In this document: positions 8,524 to 16,880 of the stretch, piece after piece | Position numbering within the stretch: position 1 is the first letter of the stretch | How the letters are laid out: each line of letters opens with the position of its first letter | NCBI RefSeq assembly: GCF_026343295.1 | Contig: NZ_JAPELY010000001.1 | Coordinates: forward strand, 3,472,001 to 3,536,000 | Origin: Streptomyces sp. NBC_00083 | Lineage (GTDB): Bacteria > Actinomycetota > Actinomycetes > Streptomycetales > Streptomycetaceae | Direction of reading: 5' to 3' | Length of the DNA stretch: 64,000 nucleotides | Notes under the pieces: model-generated | The model's input: only the letters and a program-made list of their open reading frames with translations | Told to the model about the DNA's origin: nothing | Databases searched by the model: none | Position numbers and translations under genes: made by a program

Positions 8524-9136
8524 CAGAGGCCGGGGCGGCGGACGGCTGCTGCCGTCGTGACGGTGCGCTGTGAGAGTACGGGCATGAGCGGCACCACTCC
8601 TGGGGACGACATCCCGGACGGCGAAGGTAGTGATTGAGTCGTGCCCTATGGCTGTCCCGCCCGGCACGGCCCATGCCGGTCAACACTCCTGTGGGCGACG
8701 CCATTTCAGGCCACCTTGCGCGTCACGCCGACCCGGCCGACCATCGGCGCGCGATAGCCACGGCGTGCGACGGATGGCCCGTACGGCGGCGGAGGGACCG
8801 ACGAACGGCGGCAGGAGATCCGGCAGTCCTCATGGCGGAGCGAGACGGAGCACCCACCTCGAGTTCGACCTGTAGCAGGCGTGCCCCGAACAGCCCGCGA
8901 GCCCCGGACCGATGCGGTCCGGGGCTCGCTCGCGTATCCGCGGGGGAGGGGTGCTCTGCACGCGGTGCCGTGCTCAACGACGGCGTCGCACAGCGATGCC
9001 CCCGCGCCCGTGGCCGTGCCGGTAGAAAGCCGGCCTTCATGGGCCGTGAGGGCCGCGTCGATGGAGGGTCGAACCCCGCCGAATCGAGAGGGTCACCGCC
9101 TGCATGGCCATCCGGCGGGCACGGAGTCGCGCCACT
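8524..9136. other. Gene-free stretch containing one strong hairpin
   Basis: About 610 bases with no convincing gene. Open frames exist on the plus strand (for example ending at 8875, just before the hairpin at 8897), but none shows family resemblance or a ribosome-binding site. Confidence 0.4.
8897..8929. terminator. Perfect 14-bp stem hairpin
   Basis: GCGAGCCCCGGACC, a 5-base loop (GATGC) and the perfect complement. This is a terminator-grade structure. It lies about 210 bases past the stop of the minus-strand gene at 9137 and about 20 bases past a plus-strand frame that stops at 8875, so its owner is uncertain. Confidence 0.65.
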
Positions 9137-10255
9137 TCAGCGAGTCTCAGCGAACGTAGCCGACGGCTGTTCGGCGTTCTGGGCCTGGCGGGCGCGCTCG
9201 GCCACCATCCGGGCGATGCGCGTCAGCACCGCCGGATCGAGTGGGCGGTCACCGCCGCCGTAGACGATGTAGATCATGACGGTCCCCGCACGAGCGATCG
9301 TTTCCATGTGGAACTTCGTGGCTGAACCGTTTGACTCCTGGCCCGAAAAGGCCACGCTCTCATCGCCGATCGACCCCAAGGACATCGGCGAGTCGCCGCC
9401 TTCCTTGCCGGCCCCTTCGCTCCACCGTTTGTAGCCCTCGGCCGCCGTCCGGGCGCTGTCAAATGCCTCGACTGCGATGTCGGCCTTGGTGGAAGCGCCC
9501 GGATCGGTATAGACGACCTCGCCCAAGCCGCGCAGCCCTTTGCATTCGCCCCCACGACAGGAGTTGTCCGTGGTTGCTTCCTGGACGTTCGCTTTCCCGG
9601 ACAGCGACCAACCGGACGGCATGCTGGATACATCGGGCAGGATCTTCTTGAGGAGGTCGAGGTCCTTGATCGGTACGGCCTTGTGCCCCTGTCCGCCACC
9701 CTTATCCGCCTCGGATCCGCTGCCGGCGGCCGGAACATCCGACCCGTTCGCCCCCGCCCCCGCCGACGGCGCCCGTGTTGCCTGGTCATCACCCCCCAGG
9801 ACTTTGGTGAGCCCGTAGGACGCGAGCCCCATGACGAGCGCCACGGCGAGCAGCATCAACGCCACGGTGGCCGGAGTCCGGCTTCCCTTGCGCACGGTCA
9901 GGGGGCCGAACGAGATGGTGTTGTGCTTCGAGCGGTCGCCGATGTGGGCCTGGTTGATGTCTCTTCCCGCCTGCTGCGCCCCTGTCGGGCTGCGTCGCGC
10001 CGCCTCGTACAACTGCTCAAGCCGACGAGCGAATACAGCGTCCGCGGCGAGGGCGGCGGCGACTTGCCGCTCCGTCTCGCCGGAATCCCCGCTCCCCGGA
10101 TCGAGGGCCGCGCGGCCCTCGGGGGAAGACCCCAGTCGCTCCCGCATCAGCCGTGCCGCCTCGGCGCCGGCCGCTCCGCCGATGGCACCCGCCGCCCCGT
10201 TCGATGCCTGGTTCAGCAGCGCCATGACCCAGGTCGTCAATTCGGATGCTTCCAT
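9137..10255 (-). CDS. Membrane-anchored protein with conflict-type N-terminus
   Basis: A 372-residue protein. Residues 1-85 are helical and Ala-rich (NQASNGAAGAIGGAAGAEAARLM, then AAALAADAVFARRLEQL). Next comes a beta-like linker QQAGRDINQAHIGDRSKHNTISF. That architecture is commonly seen at the N-termini of actinobacterial signalling or conflict proteins. One membrane helix lies near residues 128-147 (VALMLLAVALVMGLASYGL), followed by a Gly-Ser-rich linker and a ~180-residue extracellular domain containing a CRGGEC motif. Orientation N-in/C-out is likely. Function unknown; I see no enzymatic motif. Confidence 0.65.
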   Translation of the reverse strand: MEASELTTWVMALLNQASNGAAGAIGGAAGAEAARLMRERLGSSPEGRAALDPGSGDSGETERQVAAALAADAVFARRLEQLYEAARRSPTGAQQAGRDINQAHIGDRSKHNTISFGPLTVRKGSRTPATVALMLLAVALVMGLASYGLTKVLGGDDQATRAPSAGAGANGSDVPAAGSGSEADKGGGQGHKAVPIKDLDLLKKILPDVSSMPSGWSLSGKANVQEATTDNSCRGGECKGLRGLGEVVYTDPGASTKADIAVEAFDSARTAAEGYKRWSEGAGKEGGDSPMSLGSIGDESVAFSGQESNGSATKFHMETIARAGTVMIYIVYGGGDRPLDPAVLTRIARMVAERARQAQNAEQPSATFAETR

Positions 10256-10417
10256 GTAGTGAGTATCCGCAGAGTCACCGCAGTTCGATGGCTTCTTTTC
10301 AGCCCTTCGTCCCGGTCAGTCATCTCGATCGCGTAACCCCTCAAATGCGCCTGGGTGATGGGCTATTGGGTGGTCGGGGTCCTCGGTGGTGGTGACTCTT
10401 TTTCGGCCGGTACCGCG

Positions 10418-11323
10418 CTAGGCAGTTTCGTTTGGATCACCGGGCAGACCAGAGGAAGATGCCCGCGATATGGAGTCCGGCGAGGTAGATGGTGGCGGTC
10501 TTCTCGTAGCGGGTGGCGATGCCTCGCTACTGCTTCAGGCGGTTGATGCACCGCTCGACGGTGTTGCGTTGCTTGTACGCCTCGCAGTCGAAGACCGGTG
10601 GTCTTCCGCCAGCCGGTCCGCGCCGTCGGCGGTTGGTCTGCTGGTCGGCCTTTTCCGGGATCACCGCCCGGATGTCGCGTCTGCGCAGATGGTCGCGGAT
10701 CGCGCGGGAGGAGTACGCCTTGTCAGCCAGGATCAGGTCCGGCCTGGTGCGGGGCCGTCCCAACGAGCGGGGAACGCGCAGACGGGCCATGACATCCGTG
10801 AAGGCCGGTGCGTCTCCGGCCTGACCGGGGGTGAGGACGAACACCAGCGGCCGGCAGTGGCTGTCGGCCGCGAGGTGGATCTTCGTGGTCAGTCCGCCCC
10901 GGGACCGGCCGATGGCGTGATCGCCCGGCTCTCCGGCCGGGCCCCTTTTTGCGGGCTCCGGCCGCGTGCTGGTGAGCGCGCACGATGGTTGAGTCCACGG
11001 ACACGGCCCAGCTGACGTCTTCGTCCGCGTCGGCCTGGGCCACCAGGGCGGTGAACACCCGCTCCCACGTGCCGTCGACGGCCCACATCCGCAGCCGGTT
11101 GTAGATGCCCCGCCAGTTGCCGTACTTCTCCGGCAGGTGCACCCACTGGGTACCGGTCTGGAACTTGAAGGCGATCGCGTTGATCACCTCACGATGGTCC
11201 CGCCGGCGGCCACCCCGCTTCGGCGTGCGCGGTCAGGGAGCAACGGCTCAATCCGCGCCCACTGCGCATCAGTCAACGGCACACCCGGACCAACGACCGA
11301 CTGATCCAAACGAATCTGCCTAG
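10418..11323. mobile_element. IS5-family insertion sequence, decayed, with CTAG target duplications
   Basis: The element body is 10422-11319 (898 bp), flanked on each side by CTAG (10418-10421 and 11320-11323), the 4-bp target duplication known for IS5-subgroup elements. Its ends, GCAGTTTCGTTTGGATCA and the inverted GCAGATTCGTTTGGATCA, match at all but one of 18 positions. It carries one transposase gene on the minus strand that is frameshifted and has a nonsense codon. Confidence 0.85.
10437..11282 (-). pseudogene. IS5-family transposase, frameshifted and interrupted
   Basis: The protein reads in three pieces. From GTG 11282 a frame gives VPLTDAQWARIEPLLPDR; a shift near 11215-11235 leads to the frame with FKFQTGTQWVHLPEKYGNW and the first catalytic Asp in SVDSTIVRAHQHAAG. 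A second shift near 10900 leads to the frame with the second Asp (LILADKAYSS) and the Glu (NTVERCINRLKQ). A TAG then replaces the usual Trp codon before RGIATRYEKTATIYLAG, and the natural stop is at 10437. Two frameshifts and a nonsense codon make it inactive, although one shift could in principle be programmed. Confidence 0.8.
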
Positions 11324-11715
11324 GGGTTGAGGCGCTTGCGGACCTGCTCCATCGCCGCCCGTCCTTCAGGGCTCTCGTATGCCTGCATGAGCGCCTCATA
11401 GCTCGGATTGACGAGGGCCGCGATGCTGTCCCGCACCTCAAGGATCCAATTGGGCTGGGCGGACGCGGCCCAGGAACCACGCTCCGCGAGACGACCACTG
11501 GCGGACACCTCGTACAGGCGGACCTGGACGACGGGGTCCGATTCGCCGATGACCGAAAGAACCCAATCGCCGGGCGAAAGTTCCACGTGGGCACCGAAGT
11601 TGGCGTACAAACCGTCGAAGGCGCGCCTGCCGATCTCCGATGTATCGACCGACGACAGCAGCATGAGCCAGTTGTCCCGCGCTGGCCTGCCGGGCTCGGT
11701 GGGCATGTTGACCAT
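11320..11715 (-). CDS. Hypothetical protein truncated or ended by IS target site
   Basis: A 131-residue protein from ATG 11715 (MVNMPTEPG). It contains ELSPGDWVLSVIGESDPVVQVRLYEV, a plausible small beta domain, and a C-terminal helix (YEALMQAYESPEGRAAMEQV). No signal or membrane segment is visible. Its TAG stop lies inside the CTAG target duplication of the IS5 element, so the native C-terminus may have been longer and been cut off by the insertion. Function unknown. Confidence 0.5.
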   Translation of the reverse strand: MVNMPTEPGRPARDNWLMLLSSVDTSEIGRRAFDGLYANFGAHVELSPGDWVLSVIGESDPVVQVRLYEVSASGRLAERGSWAASAQPNWILEVRDSIAALVNPSYEALMQAYESPEGRAAMEQVRKRLNP

Positions 11716-11888
11716 CATGGATCGAACGGTAGCAGCGACGCTTTCGCGGAGCCATATTCCGTCCTGAACTGCCGTGCACAGCATGCCACTTCGGGCAACG
11801 GAGGTCGCGTGCCGGCCACCCGCCCCGCTCAGCCACGTCCGCCGACACCGGCGCCCGCACCGTGTCCCAGCCTTGCCCCGACCTGGCA

Positions 11889-11980
11889 CTAGGTAGTTTC
11901 GTTTGGATCACCGGGCGGACCAGAGGAAGAGGCGGGCACACCCGGTCCAACGACCGACTGATCCAAACGACAGGACCTAG
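11889..11980. mobile_element. 84-bp miniature derivative of the IS5 element (MITE-like)
   Basis: A body of 84 bases (11893-11976) flanked by CTAG on both sides. Its left ~37 bases (GTAGTTTCGTTTGGATCACC onward) match the left end of the 898-bp element at 10422. Its right end (ACCGACTGATCCAAACGA) matches that element's right end. Only the two ends remain, joined near 11930. It has no coding capacity and would have moved using transposase from a full-length relative. Confidence 0.8.
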
Positions 11981-12416
11981 TGCGACCCCTCGCCGGGACT
12001 CACGAGCGGGAGCCTCTGCGCTGCCCGAAGGGCGTTGCTGCGCCCTGCCGACGTCGAACATCGGAGAGGCGCCCCCGTGTCTGATGACACTTCACCTCGG
12101 GGCGCGCCAGACTTATCCGCCACCCAGGCCGTCCCGAAGTTCTCCGGGGGAGCACCCCGCGGATCCAGGCGCTACACGTACACCGGAGCGGTGCAGCCGC
12201 CTCCGGGCCTTTCGGTATCGCACCCCGGTGACTGTCCTCGGCAGGGTGCCGCCCCAGCCACCCCCCACCCAGGCTGGCAGAGTCCCCCCGGGGCTTACGG
12301 TGGCGACAATGCATCGCTCGCAGTAGCTCTCCGCAGAGGCACGATCATTTTGCATTCCGCCGACCGCAGCCCTGCGAGCGTGGCGTCCCCTCCATGCGAA
12401 TCAGCCCCGCGCTGTC
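11977..12416. other. Gene-free stretch
   Basis: About 440 bases between the miniature element and the next insertion sequence. It starts with the right CTAG copy of the miniature element. I see no gene with family resemblance and no clear regulatory structure. Confidence 0.35.
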
Positions 12417-12456
12417 AGGGCGTGTATCGGAAGTGGTTTGAGAGGCTGTTGGTTAG

Positions 12457-12771
12457 TCAGTCCCGAGACAGGGCAGCGAGCCAGCGGTCGTCCTGGAACT
12501 CGGCTGGGACTTCGTCCTCCCACGGATCAACCCCACGGCGTTCCATTTCGTCGAACCATCGGTCCCGCTGTGATTCGGGCAGGCGTCGTCCGCACCAGGG
12601 GCAGAAGCCGATAGTGATGCTCGATGTTCCGCCGTCGTGGATGATCAGCCCGTACTCCTGGAACTTGGCACTGAACTTGATCAGCGCGTCCGGGCATGCG
12701 AAGGGGTCATTGTGCTGGTCGCAGGGCATGTTCACGCGTCGGCTCATCGCCTCGCAGCAGTGGTTGGTCAT
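12457..12771 (-). CDS. Small zinc-ribbon-like protein (DUF6980-like), IS passenger
   Basis: A 104-residue protein with the N-terminal NHCCEAM, then CDQHNDPFACPD, and the pair FCPWCGRRLPESQRDRWF, all consistent with cysteine-rich metal-binding modules. The pattern CC...C..H.DP..CPD...IHDGG...FCPWCG...LP matches a small family I recall as DUF6980, of unknown role. GAGG precedes the ATG closely. It lies inside the terminal repeats of an IS5-type element and points against the transposase. Nothing in it suggests a transposition role. Confidence 0.65.
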   Translation of the reverse strand: MTNHCCEAMSRRVNMPCDQHNDPFACPDALIKFSAKFQEYGLIIHDGGTSSITIGFCPWCGRRLPESQRDRWFDEMERRGVDPWEDEVPAEFQDDRWLAALSRD

Positions 12772-12836
12772 GACCTCGGCTTCTCGTTCATCGGCACTAT
12801 GCCCAGAAGTAGATCACGGTCTGTGATGATCTCCGG

Positions 12837-13711
12837 ATGGCACGTGAAGGTCTGACGGATACGCAGTGGACCCGGTTGGAGCCGTTGTTACCCAAGGCCA
12901 AGAAGCCGGGCCGTCCGCCGATATGGACCAGGCGGCAGCTGATCGACGGCATGCGGTTCCGCACCCGTACCGGCATCCCGTGGCGGGACGTCCCCGAGCG
13001 GTACGGACCCTGGGCCCGGGTGTACGACCTGTTCCGCCGCTGGCAGCGGTACGGCAGCCGGCAGCGGATCTTGGAGCAGTTGCAGGCCCAGGCCGACGCC
13101 AGGGAACTCATCATTTGGGACCTCAACGTCGACTCGACTGTCTGCCGGGCCCACCAGCACGCCGCCGGGGCACGGAAAGAAGGGGCCTGCAGGCCGAGTC
13201 GCCCGGCGGCGACACCGTCGAGCCGGACGACCACGGTCTCGGACGCTCGCGAGGTGGCTTGACCACCAAGCTGCACCTGGCTGTCGAGCAGGGCCAAAAG
13301 CCCATGTCCATCGTGATCACGGCCGGGCAGCGTGGGGACTCCCCGCAGTTCGAGCCCGTCCTGAAGAAGGTCCGCGTCGCCCGCCCGGGTTCCGGCCGGC
13401 CGCGCACCCGGCCCAACCGGGTCCGTGCCGACAAGGCTTATGCCTCTCGCAGGGATCGCGCCTACCTGCGCCAACACGGGATCCGCTGCACCATCCCGGA
13501 AAAGGCCGGCCAGGCCCGCAACCGCAGGGAACTCGGCTCTCGTGGCGGCCGGCCGCCAAAGTTCGACGCCGAGGACTACAAGGCTCGGAACGCGGTCGAG
13601 TGCGGCATTAATCGCCTCAAAAGACACCGCGCCGTGGCAACTCACTACGACAAACTCGCGGTCCGCTACGAGGCGACCGTGCTCGTCGTAGCCATCAACG
13701 AGTGGCTGTGA
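12837..13711 (+). pseudogene. IS5-family transposase with a single frameshift
   Basis: From ATG 12837 the first frame encodes LTDTQWTRLEPLLPK, the region RTGIPWRDVPERYGPW, and the first catalytic Asp in LNVDSTVCRAHQHAAG. Near 13180-13195 (in GAAGGGGCCTGCAG) the reading frame moves by one base. The second frame then gives GLGRSRGGLTTKLHLAVEQ, the second Asp (VRADKAYASR), the Glu (NAVECGINRLKR), and the natural stop at 13711. Relatives I know read one base more here, so a one-base deletion is more likely than programmed shifting. Apart from that the gene is full length and looks recent. Confidence 0.8.
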
Positions 13712-13918
13712 CCAGCACATTCGATACACGCCCTAGACGGGCGTCGACCCGCGCTCCAGCCCAAGGGAACACCCTTCCGCGGTCGTCCTTAAGTCGGCGA
13801 GGCCCCCCCCGCACGGCGGACCCACTCCCCACCATGCGGAGGACGCCGGCAGAGGGGGCGGGCTGGCATCTTCGAGATGTGTCACACGAGCGGTGTCTGA
13901 CGAATCGAAGGAGCGGCG

Positions 13919-14593
13919 ATGTCCAGCTTCAGCCCCGAAGCACCTCTGGCGAACGGGTACTTGACCACCACTCAGGGCGCCGGCCGTCTACCCGATTCCC
14001 CTGTGCCCCGCTGGGCACGGATCGCTGCGCACGCAGTGCCCTACACGATCCTGCCCTCGGGGTTGTGGCGCCTGGGAGTGATGCTGGCCATCCCTGGTTT
14101 CGGAACAGTCGAGGCCCGCGACCACGGTGCCGGACTCGATCTGTACCTGGTCCTGCTCTTCGTGGTTTCCGAGGGACTCGGCCTGCTTACCCTGGGGCTG
14201 GTCCAGCCCTGGGGTGAGTGGGTGCCGCGCTGGATACCCCTACTGGGCGGACGCCGCGTCCCCCCGCTCGCCACCCTGGTCCCGGCCGCACTGGGCACGC
14301 TCGCAACCACAGGGGTCGTGTACTACTTCTTCCTCCACATCCTCTTCGCGGGATTTCCCCCAGGACACACGACCACGGAACAGGTCGTCCTGACGGCCTG
14401 CTACCTGCCGCTGCTCGCCTGGGGACCGTTGCTCGGATCGGTGACGTATGCCTACTACCGTCGACGTGCGAGCGGACAGAGGTCCGGTCAGTTGGGCGGG
14501 GCTGGAAGCGCCGTGTGCTCCGCTGGACGATGTGTTGGCGGGTCCGGTCTGGCGGAACAGTCCGTGGGCCACGGTGCGCGGCCTGGTGAGTGA
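13919..14593 (+). CDS. Polytopic membrane protein, paralogue of 41895-42408
   Basis: A 224-residue protein with about four membrane segments: near residues 40-58 (HAVPYTILPSGLWRLGVM), 75-97 (LYLVLLFVVSEGLGLLTLG), 122-145 (LATLVPAALGTLATTGVVYYFF) and 165-188. The signature GLVQPWGEWVPRWIPLLGGRRVPP recurs in the frameshifted gene at 41895-42408, so the window holds two family members. The last ~35 residues (after YYRRRAS) lack family resemblance and may be a read-through caused by a late frameshift. An AAGGAG site lies shortly before ATG 13919. Function unknown. Confidence 0.7.
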   Translation: MSSFSPEAPLANGYLTTTQGAGRLPDSPVPRWARIAAHAVPYTILPSGLWRLGVMLAIPGFGTVEARDHGAGLDLYLVLLFVVSEGLGLLTLGLVQPWGEWVPRWIPLLGGRRVPPLATLVPAALGTLATTGVVYYFFLHILFAGFPPGHTTTEQVVLTACYLPLLAWGPLLGSVTYAYYRRRASGQRSGQLGGAGSAVCSAGRCVGGSGLAEQSVGHGARPGE

Positions 14594-14671
14594 GGTGCCG
14601 CGTAAGAACATGGGCGGCCGGCGCTGGTGGTAGGCACACCAACTTTCGTCCGGCCGCGGGGCCTCCTTGCA

Positions 14672-14714
14672 GGGCATCCCGTGCCGTGGGGCGGTCGAGT
14701 GGCACGGGATGCCC
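14672..14714 (-). terminator. Perfect 14-bp stem hairpin after the protease gene
   Basis: GGGCATCCCGTGCC and its exact complement separated by 15 bases, starting 19 bases past the protease stop on the minus strand. It lies between two convergent genes and could serve both. Confidence 0.7.
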
Positions 14715-14733
14715 ATCAGTCGGCTTGAGGGGT

Positions 14734-15804
14734 TCAGCCGATCTGTGCCCCGTACGCCTGGAGTGCTTCCGGGACGGGCTGGAAGAAGGTCTCCCCGCCC
14801 GAGGAGCAGTCGCCGCTGCCTCCGGAGGTCAGGCCCAGGGCGGTGCTGCCGTCGAAGAGCGAGCCGCCGCTGTCGCCGGGTTCGGCGCAGACGGTGGTGT
14901 CGATCAGGCCGTCGACCTGGCCCTCCGCGTAGGTGACCGTGGCATCGAGTCCGGTGACCTGACCGCCGTTGACGCCGGTGGTGGAGCCGCTGCGCTGGAC
15001 CTGCTCGCCGACGGTGGCGTCACCGGCTCCGCTGATCTGCTGTGAGGAACCGTCGTACAGGTCGACCGCGCTCGGGTGGTCGATGTCGCTGGTGTAGCGC
15101 ACCAGGGCGTAGTCATGGCCGGGGAACGTGGACGCCTCGGTGACAGCGATCTCCGAACCGCCTTGCTGGTCCGACCAGTTGGAGACGGCATTGCCGCAGT
15201 GGCCGGCGGTGAGGAAGTACGGCTGTCCGCCCACTGTCACGTTGAAGCCGAGCGAGCACCGTGCGTTGCTCCCCCAGATCGCGTCGCCGCCCGAGATGAG
15301 GGGCTGGAAGCGGCCGGCCGTTCTCTTCAGGGTGACGCTGTCACCGAGGTCGCGGACGGCCTTGTCGAGCTGGGCCAGCCGGGTTCCGGTGACGGTACGG
15401 TCGGCCTTGACGACCACCGTGTTGCTGACGGGGTCCATCGACCACGCCGTGCCCGGTATGGACGCCCTTGCTTTCAACTCCCTCTTTGCGGAGTCGAGTT
15501 GTGCCATCGAGTGCTTGACGGTGCGAGGTTGGGCACCTGCCGTGCGGACGGCGTCGGCGGTCGCGGCGTCGACCACATTCACGATGAGTTTCTTGGTTTT
15601 GGCGTCGTAGTACGAGCCCGCTGTTCGGTCGGCGAGGGTGGCGTCGATCCGGTGAGCCAGCCGGCCGGCCGATGCGGCGCTCATAGGGGCGGCGTTCGGC
15701 GCGGGGGCCGCGGCCGCGCTCTGCATGGTCAAGGTCGCGCCGAGCGCCAGGGCTCCGGCCGCGGCGGTGGCCGCACGTCGTCCTGACATCCATCTCTGCT
15801 TCAA
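14734..15804 (-). CDS. Secreted streptogrisin-type serine protease (S1, alpha-lytic family)
   Basis: A 356-residue preproenzyme. Residues ~1-35 are a signal peptide (SGRRAATAAAGALALGATLTM). An alpha-lytic-type propeptide follows with LAHRIDATLADRTAGSYYDAKTKKLIVNV. The mature protease begins near ISGGDAIWG. The catalytic triad is visible: His in TAGHCG, Asp in GHDYALVRY, Ser in EPGDSGGSLF. Cysteines at ARCSLG/AGHC and TVCAEPG/GDCSSG fit the usual disulfides. The start is TTG 15804, six bases after a perfect AGGAGGT; the first ATG (15789) is 21 bases from it, so TTG is preferred. It degrades extracellular protein. Confidence 0.92.
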   Translation of the reverse strand: MKQRWMSGRRAATAAAGALALGATLTMQSAAAAPAPNAAPMSAASAGRLAHRIDATLADRTAGSYYDAKTKKLIVNVVDAATADAVRTAGAQPRTVKHSMAQLDSAKRELKARASIPGTAWSMDPVSNTVVVKADRTVTGTRLAQLDKAVRDLGDSVTLKRTAGRFQPLISGGDAIWGSNARCSLGFNVTVGGQPYFLTAGHCGNAVSNWSDQQGGSEIAVTEASTFPGHDYALVRYTSDIDHPSAVDLYDGSSQQISGAGDATVGEQVQRSGSTTGVNGGQVTGLDATVTYAEGQVDGLIDTTVCAEPGDSGGSLFDGSTALGLTSGGSGDCSSGGETFFQPVPEALQAYGAQIG

Positions 15805-16188
15805 CTCACAACCTCCTGTGGGGGGTGAGCCCGGCCTCGGGTCGCGCACCGGGCCCATGAAGCGTGCCGGCGGCGGGCGCGCCTGCCGGGATCCCCGGCA
15901 GGCGACGCGTCCATGCCAACTCGCCGGGACGAGTATCGTCATTCCTTGCTTCCTTGCGCAAGTGATGAACTCGCGTTGTACGTAAGGGATTTGGCGATAC
16001 TTGCGAACAAGTAGAGGTCCTACGTGAAGTCCTGCCGCCCGTTCGCAAAGGAAGCCGGCTCGTTCGTGAGGAGGTCGAGACAGCAGCCGCCTCGGGCACG
16101 GCTTGGCCGATGAGACCCGCGAATCGGCGCGTGGATGCAGACCGGTATCGAGGACGCCCGGATCTGTCAGCGGAATACTGGCAGGACG

Positions 16189-16880
16189 TTAGTGGCGCTT
16201 GCGCTTCTTCCTGCTCCGGTTGTCGGCGTTCGGCTTGCCATGGGTCGACCGGGCGGGCGCTGTCGGGCTCGCCGCCGACTCGTGCAGGCCGATCCGGCGC
16301 GTCTGCCAGACGGTCAGCTCCCACAACCCGATCGCGACGCCGACTCCCCAGACGCCGAGGGGGAGGGCGCTGAAGTCGGCATCGTCGGGCTGGGGGCCAG
16401 CCAGCCGCTCGGGTCCACCAGCAGGTTCTCGGTGGTGCCCGCGACCCTTGCCCTGTTGCAGCCCAGGCCGACGATGTCGGCGTGGTCCATCGGCTTGTCG
16501 TCGGTCCGCTTCAGCCTGCAGTGGTGGATCGGGCCGGTCTTGCCCTCGGTGGTGTGTACCGAGGTGATCCGCACCTCGGTGCGCTGCCCCTGGCTCTGCA
16601 TCAGTGCGGCCTGGAAGACCAGGCCGGCGCCGAGCGTGACGGCGAGTCCGAGGACCAGCCCGGCGAAGAACACCCACCCCTTGGTCGCGGTCGATATCAG
16701 CACCGCGATCGCGAGGGCCACGGTCAGAGCAGTGAGGATGAGCGCCGCCGGGAACCAATCGGGGTTGGTGCCGAGCATGCCGATGCCCACCATCAGCAGG
16801 GGGGCGAGCGCGGTTGTCCGGGCGTGCCTCCGCACCACGTGCGCAGGCCAGGCCACGTTCTTCCGGGACCCGGGCGCCAT
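16189..16880 (-). pseudogene. Membrane protein with frameshift, tandem paralogue of next gene
   Basis: From ATG 16880 the frame encodes two or three membrane helices (TTALAPLLMVGIGMLG, FPAALILTALTVALAIAVLI, and GWVFFAGLVLGLAVTLGAG), then GQRTEVRITSVHTTEGKTGP and DPSGWLAP. At a run of five G (16392-16396, C-run in the coding strand) the frame shifts by one base. The other frame continues as DDADFSALPLGVWGVGVAIGLWEL and ends with a basic tail (NRSRKKRKRH). Alignment with the neighbour 16880-17488, which has the same order of features, shows these are two halves of one protein. The homopolymer could also hide a sequencing error. The A of its ATG is the last base of the neighbour's TGA. Confidence 0.75.

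Larger units (their letters stand above)
12417..13734. mobile_element. IS5-family element with a passenger gene
   Basis: Ends: AGGGCGTGTATCGGAAGTG at 12417 and, in reverse complement, AGGGCGTGTATCGAATGTG at 13734, matching at all but two of 19 positions. The 1,318-bp body contains a plus-strand transposase (12837-13711) and, between the left end and the transposase, an unrelated minus-strand gene (12457-12771). Elements of this type usually have the transposase start close to the left end, so ~400 bases appear to have been acquired. A clean target duplication is not obvious (TC before, AG after). Confidence 0.65.

Noticed and set aside
9030-9095. Possible tRNA (a GGGTCGAACCCC stretch resembling a T-arm)
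   Set aside because: No matching acceptor stem, D-arm or anticodon loop at the expected distances.
13150-13270. Programmed frameshift in the IS5 transposase
   Set aside because: Possible in IS5 relatives, but the usual slippery sequence is not evident and one missing base relative to known copies explains it better.
14240-14716. Minus-strand frame with Cys/His spacing (MPCKEAPRPDESWCAYHQRR) downstream of the protease
   Set aside because: Only the first ~60 codons look coding, it overlaps a membrane-protein gene and the terminator, and no family match was recognised.
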